DNA of 64,000 nt, from positions 124,001 to 188,000 of the forward strand of contig NZ_VMYE01000003.1 in NCBI RefSeq assembly GCF_007655255.1, written 5' to 3'. Both the position numbers and the translations under genes were made by a program. The DNA is from Extensimonas perlucida. GTDB taxonomy: Bacteria; Pseudomonadota; Gammaproteobacteria; Burkholderiales; Burkholderiaceae_C. Position 1 is the stretch's first letter. Every line of letters begins with the position of its first letter. The notes under the pieces are model-generated. The model had not been told where the DNA came from. It was given only the letters and a program-made list of their open reading frames with translations, and did not search any database. Shown here one piece after another: positions 1-9,043 of this stretch.

Positions 1-138
1 CGCAGCACCGACTGCTTTCGCAAAAGCGCCGAGGGCCTGTGGGTGCTGCACCCGTTTGCGCGCGACGAAACCGTGCTGCTCGCGAGCGTGGGACTGGAGT
101 TGCCGCCAGAGCAGCTGTTTGCCGACGTGATCGATTGA
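1..138 (+). CDS. Uma2 family protein, C-terminal fragment cut by window edge
   Basis: The first 45 codons read as the C-terminus of a Uma2-family (DUF820) protein, ending in TGA. The encoded residues are identical to the last 45 residues of the next gene. The few DNA differences (for example CTG/TTG, GGA/GGG, GAT/GAC) are all synonymous, and only the stop codon differs (TGA against TAA). This is therefore the end of a tandem paralogue whose 5' part lies outside the window. Uma2 proteins have a PD-(D/E)XK nuclease-like fold and are often present in many copies per genome; their cellular role is poorly known. Confidence 0.85.
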   Translation, partial: RSTDCFRKSAEGLWVLHPFARDETVLLASVGLELPPEQLFADVID

Positions 139-177
139 GCCACCTCATCTTCTCATCCACCGGCAAAGGACTTTGTC

Positions 178-741
178 ATGGGCCAAGCCGCAGAAAAACC
201 CGTTTTCACGCCGCAGGACTACCTCGCCTGGGAGGCCGAACAGCCCGAGCGCCACGAATACCTCAATGGTGAAGTGTTCGCCATGGCCGGCGCCGAGGAT
301 CGGCACGTGACGGTGTCGGGCAACCTCTACATGGCGCTGCGCCAGCACCTGCGCGGCAGCCCCTGCCGCACCTACATGAGCGAAATGCGCCTGCACGTGG
401 CCGCGGCCAACTGCTACTTCTACCCCGACGTGATGGTGACTTGCAGTGCGCGCGACTTGGCGAGCCCGCTCGTCAAGACCGAGCCCAAGCTGATCGTCGA
501 AGTGCTCTCGCCGAGCACCGCCGCGTACGACCGCGGCCTCAAGTTCAGCCACTACCGGCGCCTCGAGAGCCTGCAGGAATACGCGCTCATTGACCTGGAC
601 ACGCGCAGCACCGACTGCTTTCGCAAAAGCGCCGAGGGCCTGTGGGTGCTGCACCCGTTTGCGCGCGACGAAACCGTGTTGCTCGCGAGCGTGGGGCTGG
701 AGCTGCCGCCAGAGCAGCTGTTTGCCGACGTGATCGACTAA
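178..741 (+). CDS. Uma2 family (DUF820) putative endonuclease
   Basis: A 187-residue protein of the usual Uma2 size. The PD-(D/E)XK-like core can be traced as the FYPDVMV strand (Asp84), the IVEVLSPST strand (Glu108) and Lys122 in the following GLKFSHY helix. The N-terminal TPQDYLAWE and YLNGEVFAMAG segments are also typical. An AAAGGA stretch a few bases upstream supports the start. It is the second member of a tandem pair: the gene just upstream is identical at the protein level over the visible end. Nuclease activity is inferred from the fold; no substrate or pathway is known. No partner gene points to a specific role. Confidence 0.85.
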   Translation: MGQAAEKPVFTPQDYLAWEAEQPERHEYLNGEVFAMAGAEDRHVTVSGNLYMALRQHLRGSPCRTYMSEMRLHVAAANCYFYPDVMVTCSARDLASPLVKTEPKLIVEVLSPSTAAYDRGLKFSHYRRLESLQEYALIDLDTRSTDCFRKSAEGLWVLHPFARDETVLLASVGLELPPEQLFADVID

Positions 742-874
742 AACGAAGCTGGTTTGCTCTTTTTTATGCAGCTACTTACGCAGACCACATAAGCACAAAT
801 AGGCAATTCTGCTTGAAAAAAGGCGGACGTGTTTTGGCGGTATGAGCGGGCATGGCGGGTTCGTTCACAGCTTC

Positions 875-1621
<747 letters not shown>

Positions 1622-1635
1622 GGGGTTCTTTCTCA

Positions 1636-2301
1636 TCAGCGCACGATGGCGATTTTTCGCTGCGCGCGCTTGACCAGCGCCGACAGCGCATAGCACAGCA
1701 CGAAATAGACCACGGCCGCGGCGAGGTAGCTCTCGATCGGGCGGCCGAAATTCTTGCCCGCGATCTCGAAGCCCTTGAGCAGGTCGTAGGCGCCGATCGC
1801 ATAGACCAGCGAGGTGTCCTGAAACAGGATGATGGTCTGCGTGAGCAGCAGCGGCAGCATGTTGCGAAAAGCCTGCGGCAGCACCACGAGCTGCATGACC
1901 TGCGCGTAGCGCATGCCCAGCGCCTGCCCCGCGAGCACCTGGCCGCGTGGCACCGACTGGATGCCGGCGCGCATGATCTCGCTGAAGTACGCGGCCTCGA
2001 ACGCGACGAAGGTGATCACCGCCGACCACTCGGCGCCTATGGGCCGCCCGATGAGCGCGGGCACGAGCAGGAAGAACCACAAAATCACCATCACGAGCGG
2101 AATGCTGCGCATGCCGTTGACGTAGATCGTCGCGGGCCAGGCCAGCCAGCGCAGGCCCGACAGGCGCATGAGCGCGAGCAAGGTGCCCAGCACCACGCCG
2201 CCCACGGTGGCCACCAGCGTGAGCAGCAGGCTGAAATACAGCCCCTTGAGCACAAAGTTGGAGACCAGCTCCCAGCTGAAGAAAGAAAAGTCGAGCTGCA
2301 T
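1636..2301 (-). CDS. gltK: Glutamate/aspartate ABC transporter, permease GltK
   Basis: A 221-residue inner-membrane permease of the HisM/GltK type with about five hydrophobic segments. The ATPase-docking EAA loop is clear as [19 protein letters not shown]. The N-terminus ([11 protein letters not shown]) resembles the short periplasmic start of this family. It begins 2 bp after the gltJ stop, so the two permease genes are probably translationally linked and would form the heterodimeric channel. The gltL reading frame follows directly. Confidence 0.92.
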   Translation of the reverse strand: MQLDFSFFSWELVSNFVLKGLYFSLLLTLVATVGGVVLGTLLALMRLSGLRWLAWPATIYVNGMRSIPLVMVILWFFLLVPALIGRPIGAEWSAVITFVAFEAAYFSEIMRAGIQSVPRGQVLAGQALGMRYAQVMQLVVLPQAFRNMLPLLLTQTIILFQDTSLVYAIGAYDLLKGFEIAGKNFGRPIESYLAAAVVYFVLCYALSALVKRAQRKIAIVR

Positions 2302-2303
2302 GC

Positions 2304-3086
2304 TCAATGCCCCCCGCCCACGCCGCCACCCACACTGCCACCCACGGCACCAGGCACCACGAGGCCGGGCACGCGCAGGCGCTTTTCGATGAGCGCCATG
2401 ACGCGGTTGATGGCAAAGGCCGACACCACGTACAGCGCGGTCACGGCCAGATAAATCTCGACGCCGCGCGAGGTTTCCTCCTGCGCCTGCATGGCAAACA
2501 TGGTGAGCTCGGCCACCGACACGGCAAAGGCCACCGACGAGTTCTTGAACACGTTCATCGCCTCGCTCGTGAGCGGCGGGATGACGATGCGAAACGCCTG
2601 CGGCAGCAGCACGTAGCGATAGGCCTGCCAGGGCGTCAGGCCCAGCGCCTGCGCCGCGTAGCGCTGCCCGCGCGGCAGCGCCTCTATGCCCGCGCGCACC
2701 TGCTCGGCCACGCGTGCCGAGGTGAAAAAGCCCAGGCCCAGCACCACGAGCACGAAGCCCGGCACGCCCTTGAGCGCCGGCACGAGCGCGGGCACCACGT
2801 GGTACCAGACGAAAATCTGCACGAGCAACGGAATGTTGCGAAACAGCTCGACCCAGGCGTTGCCCAGGCGCACCACGAGCGGGTGCCCCTGCAGCGTGCG
2901 CAGCGTGCCGATCACGGTGCCCAGCACCAGCGCGATCAGCAAGGCCAGCAGCGATACCGTCACCGTCCAGCCCCAGGCCGACAACATCCAGTCCAGATAG
3001 GTCACGCTGCCGCCGTGGCCGAAGCAGCCGGACACAGGCTCCTGATCCAGCGTGTCCTGGCAAAACACCTGCCATTCCCAATGCAT
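2304..3086 (-). CDS. gltJ: Glutamate/aspartate ABC transporter, permease GltJ
   Basis: A 260-residue permease with the EAA-type motif [14 protein letters not shown] followed by YAAQALG, and several transmembrane stretches. The N-terminal HWEWQVFCQ and [17 protein letters not shown] segments are typical of GltJ. The last 15 or so residues form an unusual glycine/valine-rich tail ([12 protein letters not shown]) after the ordinary VPGLVVPG end, probably a neutral extension. The upstream gap to gltI holds a terminator hairpin, which suggests that the membrane and ATPase genes are expressed at a lower level than the binding protein. Confidence 0.92.
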   Translation of the reverse strand: MHWEWQVFCQDTLDQEPVSGCFGHGGSVTYLDWMLSAWGWTVTVSLLALLIALVLGTVIGTLRTLQGHPLVVRLGNAWVELFRNIPLLVQIFVWYHVVPALVPALKGVPGFVLVVLGLGFFTSARVAEQVRAGIEALPRGQRYAAQALGLTPWQAYRYVLLPQAFRIVIPPLTSEAMNVFKNSSVAFAVSVAELTMFAMQAQEETSRGVEIYLAVTALYVVSAFAINRVMALIEKRLRVPGLVVPGAVGGSVGGGVGGGH

Positions 3087-3124
3087 AAGCCCTCCTCACG
3101 GGCAGGGTGCGACGCAGGCCGCAC

Positions 3125-3160
3125 AAAAAAGCCCCTCGCATGCACCACCATGCAAGGGGC
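3125..3160 (-). terminator. Intercistronic terminator/attenuator between gltI and gltJ
   Basis: On the minus strand a 12-bp stem with one mismatch (arms 3160-3149 and 3142-3131, 6-nt loop) is followed at once by six T residues (3130-3125). It lies just after the gltI stop and before gltJ. Such hairpins between a binding-protein gene and its permease genes commonly lower downstream expression or protect the upstream mRNA. Confidence 0.85.
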
Positions 3161-3177
3161 AGCTGCAGGTGACGCGC

Positions 3178-4098
3178 TTATTTCTTGAGCGCGTAGTCTT
3201 CCATGGGCTTGTCGTTCGGATGCGCCCAGGCTTCTTTGGTGGTTTCGGACAAAGGCAGGCCGATCACGGTGTTGGTCGGCGGGATGGGTTGCATGAACCA
3301 CTTGTCGTAGAGCTTGGCGAGCGAGCCGTCGGCGATCTGGCGCTTGATGCTGTCATCGACCGCCTTTTTGAAGGCCGGGTCGTCCTTGCGCATCATGCAC
3401 GCGATGGGCTCGACCGAGAGCACCTCGCCCACGATCTTGAAGTCCTGCGGGTTCTTGGCTTTGGCGATGTTGGCCGCGAGGATGGAGCCGTCCATCACGA
3501 AGGCGTCGGCGCGGCCAGATTCGAGCAGCAAAAAGCTGTCGGCGTGGTCTTTGCCATAGACCTCCTTGAAGTCGATGCCGCCGGCGCGCTCGTGCTTGCG
3601 CAGCGTCTGCACCGAGGTGGTGCCCGTGGTCGTGGCCACGGTCTTGCCGTTCAAGTCCTTGATCGACTGGATGCCCGAATTCGCCTTGACGGCCATGCGC
3701 ACCTCTTCGACGTAGGTGGTCACGGCAAAGGCCACGTCTTTTTGGCGCGCACGGTTGTTCGTGGTCGAGCCGCACTCCAGATCGACCGTACCGTTGGTCA
3801 CGAGCGGGATGCGGTTTTGCGAGGTCACGGGCTGGTATTTGATCTCGAGCTTCTGCAAGCCGAGCTGTTTGCGGATGTCGGCAAGGATGCGCTCGCCCAT
3901 CTCGGTGTGAAAGCCCACATACTTGCCGTTACCCAGCGTGTACGAAAGGCCCGAGGACTCGCGCACGCCCAGGGTCACGCTGCCCGTGGCCTTGATCTTG
4001 GCCAGCGTGTCGTTGGCCTGCGCCAAGGCGCCCTGGCTACCCAGGGCTGCAAACGCCAGCGCCGCGAGGGCAGCTTTGGCAAAAGAACGTTTTTGCAT
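3178..4098 (-). CDS. gltI: Glutamate/aspartate ABC transporter, periplasmic binding protein
   Basis: A 306-residue family 3 solute-binding protein. It has a Sec signal peptide (MQKRSFAKAALAALAFAALG, cleavage near ALAQA). The mature part contains GSVTLGVRESSGL, NRIPLVTNGTVDLECGSTTNN and VATTTGTTSVQTLRKHE, all typical of the GltI/BztA group, and the C-terminal KLYDKWFMQPIPP. The start is supported by an AAGGAG six bases upstream. It is the first gene of the importer operon and is separated from gltJ by a terminator. Substrate preference for glutamate/aspartate is inferred from family resemblance. Confidence 0.93.
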   Translation of the reverse strand: MQKRSFAKAALAALAFAALGSQGALAQANDTLAKIKATGSVTLGVRESSGLSYTLGNGKYVGFHTEMGERILADIRKQLGLQKLEIKYQPVTSQNRIPLVTNGTVDLECGSTTNNRARQKDVAFAVTTYVEEVRMAVKANSGIQSIKDLNGKTVATTTGTTSVQTLRKHERAGGIDFKEVYGKDHADSFLLLESGRADAFVMDGSILAANIAKAKNPQDFKIVGEVLSVEPIACMMRKDDPAFKKAVDDSIKRQIADGSLAKLYDKWFMQPIPPTNTVIGLPLSETTKEAWAHPNDKPMEDYALKK

Positions 4099-4405
4099 CG
4101 CAATCTCCTTGTGAGAAATTTCCTTCGGCGGCTATACCCGGGCGGTACAGCCGAGCAACACGGTAACAGAACAGCACTCAAGCAATTTTCGCACCGTTTT
4201 TGGCGCACGCGCGCCCATGCATGGTGCGTACGCGGGATGACGGCGAGGGAGTTCGGTGACTGCCGGAAAGTCCATTGCACTGTCATGGGCGGTGAAGCAG
4301 CGGCCAAAATCACTGCCCGCGATGGGCCAGCCCGCACAGATGTGCAGCACCGCCCCTGGCCCATCGGGTCATTTTTGCATCGCCCCCACGAAAGATTTCA
4401 CCGCC
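4099..4405. other. Intergenic region between gltI and copA
   Basis: These 307 bases separate two divergent genes and must hold both promoters. I see no convincing -35/-10 pair and no obvious copper-responsive box. The middle part (about 4230-4316) is a degenerate copy of the MITE-like repeat found intact at 38.1 kb and 45.0 kb. Confidence 0.5.
4230..4316. repeat. Degenerate internal copy of the 174-bp MITE-like repeat
   Basis: The segment starting ACGCGGGATGACGGCGAGG and ending near GAAGCAGCGGCCAAAAT matches the interior of the elements at 38124-38297 and 44955-45128 in order and spacing. The central hairpin sequence is decayed. The terminal CCCAGATTG repeats are not present, so this is an old, truncated copy. 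Confidence 0.65.
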
Positions 4406-6220
4406 ATGCCGCGCCCTTCGCCGTTTCTCTTTGCCTTGCCAAACCCATCGCGGCGGCGGTTCGTCCAGGGGCTGGCCGCGGGCGGGGTGCTGGCAGGCTT
4501 CGCGCTCCCAGCGACGCGGGCATCGGCCCAGCCATTCCCCGCAGCGGGTGCAAGCGCCGCGGTGCTGCAGGGCAACGAGTTCCACCTGGTGATTGCCGAA
4601 TCGCCCGTGAACTTCACCGGCAAGCCCGGCGTGGCGACCACCGTCAATGGCATGCTGCCCGGGCCCACACTGCGCTGGCGCGAGGGCGAGACGGTCACCA
4701 TCCGGGTGACCAACCAGCTGCGCGAGACGAGCTCCATCCACTGGCACGGCATCATCCTGCCCTACCAGATGGACGGCGTGCCGGGCGTGAGCTTTGGGGG
4801 AATAGCTCCGGGCGAGACCTTTACCTACCGCTTCAAGGTGCAGCAAAGCGGCACCTACTGGTACCACTCGCATTCCGGCTTCCAGGAACTGACGGGGCTT
4901 TATGGGGCCATCATCATCGACCCCGCCGGGCCACAGACCCTGCGCGCAGACCGCGACCATGTGGTGCTGCTGTCGGACTGGACGGACGAAGACCCGATGC
5001 GCGTCTTCATGAAGCTCAAAACCGAGAGCGACTACTACAACGTCCACCGGCCCACCGCGGCGGACTTTGTTCGCGATGTCTCGCGTGAGGGCTTCTCGGC
5101 AGCACTCGACAAGCGCCGCATGTGGAACCAGATGCGCATGAGCCCCTCCGACCTGGCCGACCTGTCTGCGCAAACCTTGACCTACCTGTGCAACGGCAGC
5201 ACCCCCGCGGGCAACTGGACCGGCCTGTTTCGCCCCGGCGAGCGCGTGCGGCTGCGCTTCATCAACGGTGCCGGCCACACCTTTTACGACGTGCGCATCC
5301 CGGGCCTCAAACTCAAGGTCGTGCAGGTGGACGGGGTCGATGTGGAGCCGGTCACGGTGGATGAATTTCGCTTCGGCCCCGGCGAGACCTGCGACGTGCT
5401 GGTCGCGCCGCGCGATGACGCCTACACCGTGTTCGCGCAGTCCATGGACCGCACGGGCTATGCCCGCGGTACGCTGGCCGTGTGCGCCGGCCTGAGCGCC
5501 CCCGTGCCGCCGCTGGACGAACCCCAGTGGCTGTCGATGGCCGACATGATGGGGATGGAGCACGGCTCCGCAGGTGCGCCGGGCCACGGCGCTACGCCCG
5601 CCATACAGCACACGCATGGAATGGAGCATGGCCAACATGCGAAGCACGATCATGCGATGCCGGGCACGGCGGCTGCCGCCCCCCTCGCTGTGCCCAGCAC
5701 CACGGTACGCCATGCCCGCACCGAATATGGCCCGAGCACCGACATGCGCGTGGACATGCCGCGCACCGCGCTCGACGACCCCGGCGTCGGGCTGCGCAAC
5801 AACGGCAGGCGCGTGCTCACACTGGCCGACCTGCACACTCTGGGCGGCCCGTTGGACCCGCGCGGCCCCGGGCGCGAAATCGAATTGCACCTGACCGGCA
5901 ACATGGAGCGCTACACCTGGTCGATCGACGGGCTCAGTTTCGGCGACTCCCGGCCCGTGCACTTCCGGCATGGCGAGCGCCTGCGCGTGATCCTGCACAA
6001 CGACACGATGATGACGCACCCCATGCACCTGCACGGCATGTGGAGCGAGCTGGAAAGCCCCGACGGGCGCTTTCTGGCACGCCGCCACACGCTGCCGGTG
6101 CAGCCGGCCCAGCGCGTCAGCCTGCTCGTCACAGCCGATGCGCTGGGGCGCTGGGTCTGGCACTGCCACCTGATGTTCCACATGGACGCGGGCATGTTCC
6201 GCGAGGTCGTGGTGTCCTGA
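4406..6220 (+). CDS. copA: Copper resistance multicopper oxidase CopA (PcoA-type)
   Basis: A 604-residue periplasmic cuprous oxidase. The N-terminus carries a Tat signal (SRRRFVQGLAAGG, residues 15-27, cleavage near ASAQ). The four copper-ligand blocks are visible: SIHWHG (His112, His114), YWYHSHSG (His154, His156), HPMHLHGMW, and the C-terminal HCHLMFHMDAGM (Cys587). A Met/His-rich stretch around residues 375-420 (MADMMGMEHG and similar) would bind extra copper. It is followed by copB and a DUF411 gene on the same strand, a typical resistance operon. The ATG chosen sits just ahead of the Tat signal; an upstream in-frame start would precede it with unlikely sequence. Confidence 0.95.
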   Translation: MPRPSPFLFALPNPSRRRFVQGLAAGGVLAGFALPATRASAQPFPAAGASAAVLQGNEFHLVIAESPVNFTGKPGVATTVNGMLPGPTLRWREGETVTIRVTNQLRETSSIHWHGIILPYQMDGVPGVSFGGIAPGETFTYRFKVQQSGTYWYHSHSGFQELTGLYGAIIIDPAGPQTLRADRDHVVLLSDWTDEDPMRVFMKLKTESDYYNVHRPTAADFVRDVSREGFSAALDKRRMWNQMRMSPSDLADLSAQTLTYLCNGSTPAGNWTGLFRPGERVRLRFINGAGHTFYDVRIPGLKLKVVQVDGVDVEPVTVDEFRFGPGETCDVLVAPRDDAYTVFAQSMDRTGYARGTLAVCAGLSAPVPPLDEPQWLSMADMMGMEHGSAGAPGHGATPAIQHTHGMEHGQHAKHDHAMPGTAAAAPLAVPSTTVRHARTEYGPSTDMRVDMPRTALDDPGVGLRNNGRRVLTLADLHTLGGPLDPRGPGREIELHLTGNMERYTWSIDGLSFGDSRPVHFRHGERLRVILHNDTMMTHPMHLHGMWSELESPDGRFLARRHTLPVQPAQRVSLLVTADALGRWVWHCHLMFHMDAGMFREVVVS

Positions 6221-6248
6221 GCACGGCCCGACCCACAGCGCATCGACC

Positions 6249-7268
6249 ATGAAAACCACCCCCCTTCCCCTACTCACCCTGGCACTGGCGGCCTGGGCGG
6301 CGCTCCCCGCGCAAGCCCAGTCGCTCAGCGCTCAGGCGCAAGACCATGCGGCGCACCATCATGGCAGCGACGACAACGCCGCGCCGCCCCCGCAAGCACC
6401 CGCCGCCACGCCAGCGGCCGCCGACACCCCTCTGCACACGGGGCATGACGCCCCCCTCACCACCCCCACCCAGCCAGTTCCCGGAGGCATGGCTCCCATG
6501 GAGCATGGCGATGCCGGCGGTCAAGACGGCACGACCCCGCGCGATGTCCGCGACCCCAACGCCTACTCCGATGGGCTGGTGCGGGGCGCGGGCATCCATG
6601 CAATCCCCGGCGTTTCCCCGCTGCGCCTGGCCGACGAGCACCGCTTCGGTGCGCTGGTGCTCGACCGCCTGGAGCGCGCCCACACGCGCGGCGGCGACAA
6701 TGCCACCGCCTACGACCTGCAGGCGTGGTTCGGGCGCGACTTCGACAAAGCCGTGCTCAAGGCCGAGGGCGAGGCCGCCGGCGGCACACTGCACGAGGCG
6801 CGCACCGAGCTGCTCTGGGGCCACGCCATCACGCCGTACTGGGACGCCCAGCTGGGTGTGCGCTACGACGCAGGCACCGGCCCCGACCGCGGCTGGCTGG
6901 CCTTTGGCGTCCAGGGACTGGCGCCGTACTGGTTCGAAGTCGAGGCGACCGCCTACCTTGGTGACGGCGGGCGCAGCGCGCTGCGGCTTGCGGCAAGCTA
7001 CGACCTGCTGCTGACGCAAAAGCTCATCCTGCAGCCGCGCGGCGAGGCGCAGTTCTACGGCAAGAACGATCCGGCGCGCACCATCGGCAGCGGCCTGTCC
7101 CACGCCACCCTCGGCCTGCGCCTGCGCTACGAATTCAGCCGCCAACTCGCCCCGTACCTCGGATTGGAACGCGCCGGCAGCTTCGGCCGCACAGCCGACT
7201 ACCTGCGCACCGAAGGTGCGCGCGCACAGCAAACGCGCTGGCTGGCCGGTGTTCGATTCTGGTTTTAG
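6249..7268 (+). CDS. copB: Copper resistance outer-membrane protein CopB
   Basis: A 339-residue CopB/PcoB-family protein. After a signal peptide (MKTTPLPLLTLALAAWAALPAQAQ) comes a low-complexity region rich in His, Met, Pro and Ala (roughly residues 25-95), then the conserved beta-barrel domain: YSDGLVRGAGIH, ALVLDRLE, AWFGRDFDKAVLKAEGE, LLWGHAITPYWDAQLGVRYD. It ends with an aromatic residue (RFWF), as expected for outer-membrane barrels. It lies 28 bp after copA. CopB is thought to bind or sequester copper at the outer membrane alongside CopA. Confidence 0.94.
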   Translation: MKTTPLPLLTLALAAWAALPAQAQSLSAQAQDHAAHHHGSDDNAAPPPQAPAATPAAADTPLHTGHDAPLTTPTQPVPGGMAPMEHGDAGGQDGTTPRDVRDPNAYSDGLVRGAGIHAIPGVSPLRLADEHRFGALVLDRLERAHTRGGDNATAYDLQAWFGRDFDKAVLKAEGEAAGGTLHEARTELLWGHAITPYWDAQLGVRYDAGTGPDRGWLAFGVQGLAPYWFEVEATAYLGDGGRSALRLAASYDLLLTQKLILQPRGEAQFYGKNDPARTIGSGLSHATLGLRLRYEFSRQLAPYLGLERAGSFGRTADYLRTEGARAQQTRWLAGVRFWF

Positions 7269-7289
7269 CTATGGAAAGGCAGGCAAGCC

Positions 7290-7775
7290 ATGCACCAAAC
7301 TGACGACAACAAACAAACGAACCTGCCGCGGCGCCGCACCCTGCTCGCGGCTGCGCTCACGCTGGCGCTGGCGGCACCGGGCATCGCGCGGAGCCGGCAA
7401 CTGGCCCAGGTGTGGAAGGATCCGACCTGCGGATGCTGCAAGGACTGGATTGCGCACCTGCAAGCAGCCGGCTTCGAAGTGCAGGCCTCAGACACCGGCA
7501 ACGCGGCAGCGCGCGCACGGCTGGGCATCCCGCAGAAGTATGGCTCGTGCCACACGGCACTGATCGGTGGCTACGCCATCGAAGGCCATGTGCCCGCCAC
7601 GGACATTCAGCGCCTGCTGCGCGCAGCCCCCCGGGCCATCGGCCTCGCGGCGCCGGGCATGCCGGTCGGCTCGCCCGGCATGGATGGCCCGGCCTATGGC
7701 GGACGCAAGGACGCCTACGAGGTGCTGTTGATCGGGCTGGACGGCACAAGCACGATCTACCGGTCGTACCGCTGA
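7290..7775 (+). CDS. DUF411 metal-binding protein of copper operon
   Basis: A 161-residue exported protein. A signal sequence with a twin-arginine-like start (LPRRRTLLAAALTLALAAPG) is followed by the DUF411 core: VWKDPTCGCCKDW (Cys47, Cys49, Cys50), then GIPQKYGSCHTALIGGYAIEGHVPATDI and a C-terminal domain ending YEVLLIGLDG. DUF411 proteins occur in metal-resistance clusters and the CGCC motif is a probable metal or thiol centre. It starts 21 bp after copB, so it is probably co-transcribed. No copRS regulator is present nearby. Confidence 0.9.
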   Translation: MHQTDDNKQTNLPRRRTLLAAALTLALAAPGIARSRQLAQVWKDPTCGCCKDWIAHLQAAGFEVQASDTGNAAARARLGIPQKYGSCHTALIGGYAIEGHVPATDIQRLLRAAPRAIGLAAPGMPVGSPGMDGPAYGGRKDAYEVLLIGLDGTSTIYRSYR

Positions 7776-7895
7776 ACAAGCACCCACCCGCGATGCGGCT
7801 TCATGCGCCACTGACGCCTGCAGAACACACGAAGGCGGTGGCGGTGCCGTGCGGCCGTTTCCCGCCTCCGGGTTTTCGCGGTGCCTCCCAGGCTT

Positions 7896-8861
7896 TCACA
7901 CCGGCCCACTCACCTGCTGCGCCTGCAAATGGCTCCACAACGCCTGCGCGCGGCTTCGCTCGGCGTCCTTGCCCGCGGGCCTGGCGCGGTAGGCGCGCAC
8001 GGAAAGGTGCAATTGCAGCGCCTCGCACGCCTGCGCATCGGCGGGCAGCGCGCTCACGAGCTGCTGGGCGCGCAATGCTTCGCGCACCGCACTGTGGGGC
8101 AAAAAGGCCAGCCCGTGCCCTTCGAGCGCCATGGCCTTGAGGCCCTCGGCCATGTCGGTTTCATAGACGCGCTCGAGCTGACCCGCGATGCCCGCCTGCT
8201 TGAGCAGCAGCTCGGCCAAATGCCCGAGGTAAGCGCCAGGCGCATAGCCGAGAAAAGGCAGCAGCCGCGACGACTGGCCCGCCTGGCGCGCGCGCGCAGG
8301 CAAGCGAAACAGCGGCCGTCCTTGGGCGTCGGGCTTGCTGTAGGGCGCCAGAAGCTCCTCGCCGAGCTGCACCATTTCGTAGCGCTCGGTGTCGAGCTGA
8401 AAGGGCAGCGCCGGATGGTGGTAGGCGATCAGCAGGTCGCAGCCACCTTCGACGAGGCGCAACACCGCGTCGTGCACGTTGAGCGCCGCCAGGCGGCTCT
8501 TGAACGGGCCGAATTCGGCATGCAGGCGCGACACCCAGGCCGGGAAAAACGTGAAAGCCAGCGTGTGCGGCACCGCGAACGCGACCACGTCCTGCCCCGC
8601 CGCAGCCTGCGCACGCAGCATGGCGCGCGTGCCCTGCAGCGCCTGCAGCCATTCGAGCGCCTGCGCGTACAGCGTCTGGCCCGCGGGCGTCAGGCGCAGC
8701 GGGTACGCGCTGCGATCGACGAGGTCAGTACCGGCCCAGGCCTCGAGCGCCTGGATGCGGCGCGAAAACGCCGGCTGCGTCACATGCCGCAGCTGCGCCG
8801 AGCGGCTGAAGCTGCGCGTTTCGGCCAGGCTGACGAAGTCTTCGAGCCACTTGGTTTCCAT
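7896..8861 (-). CDS. LysR-type regulator, HypT/YjiE-like
   Basis: A 321-residue LysR regulator. The N-terminal winged helix-turn-helix (METKWLEDFVSLAETRSFSR, then HVTQPAFSRRIQALE) is close to the start of E. coli HypT/YjiE (IETKWLYDF, VSQPAFSRRIRALE), a hypochlorite-responsive regulator. The effector domain follows from about residue 90. It faces away from its right neighbour, now an accessory gene, so any original divergent target may have been displaced. It is convergent with the copper operon; a link to copper is possible but not shown. The HypT assignment is from N-terminal similarity only. Confidence 0.85.
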   Translation of the reverse strand: METKWLEDFVSLAETRSFSRSAQLRHVTQPAFSRRIQALEAWAGTDLVDRSAYPLRLTPAGQTLYAQALEWLQALQGTRAMLRAQAAAGQDVVAFAVPHTLAFTFFPAWVSRLHAEFGPFKSRLAALNVHDAVLRLVEGGCDLLIAYHHPALPFQLDTERYEMVQLGEELLAPYSKPDAQGRPLFRLPARARQAGQSSRLLPFLGYAPGAYLGHLAELLLKQAGIAGQLERVYETDMAEGLKAMALEGHGLAFLPHSAVREALRAQQLVSALPADAQACEALQLHLSVRAYRARPAGKDAERSRAQALWSHLQAQQVSGPV

Positions 8862-8894
8862 CGGGGCATTATCGCGAGCAGCGCGGCCGCGCCG

Positions 8895-8957
8895 TCAGCA
8901 CTGCTGATAGTGGTAGCGGCAGGCGATCACGACCAGCGCCGAATTGCCCACCCAGCA
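8895..8957 (-). pseudogene. Relic of a YoeB-type toxin gene (C-terminal end only)
   Basis: Read on the minus strand, the sequence before the TGA at 8895-8897 encodes ALVVIACRYHYQQC, which matches the conserved C-terminus of YoeB toxins and the end of the intact toxin at 10341 (PLVVIACHYH). Directly beyond it (8957-8968) is an ACAAGTCTAG stretch that also occurs upstream of the intact yefM antitoxin gene (10893 onward). The relic therefore joins the toxin 3' end to the module's upstream flank, with everything between deleted. Confidence 0.75.
8908..8938. repeat. Direct repeat flanking the DUF4214 gene, left copy
   Basis: These 31 bp match 10342-10372 at 30 of 31 positions in the same orientation. 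Both copies are the 3' end of a yoeB-like toxin gene. Together they bracket the low-G+C DUF4214 gene. Confidence 0.85.
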
Positions 8958-8971
8958 ACAAGTCTAGCGAT

Positions 8972-9006
8972 GATGTAATCGAATTTTGCTATCATGGCGT
9001 TACATC
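8972..9006 (+). promoter_or_regulatory. Inverted repeat upstream of the DUF4214 gene
   Basis: GATGTAA (8972-8978) and TTACATC (9000-9006) form a 7-bp inverted repeat with a 21-bp spacer in an AT-rich stretch 40-70 bp ahead of the DUF4214 start. It may be a regulator site or part of the promoter. The start itself has a strong GGGAGGAG ribosome-binding site. Confidence 0.35.
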
Positions 9007-9043
9007 TTTTTTATTGTTTGGCACACCACTGCGGGAGGAGTAA

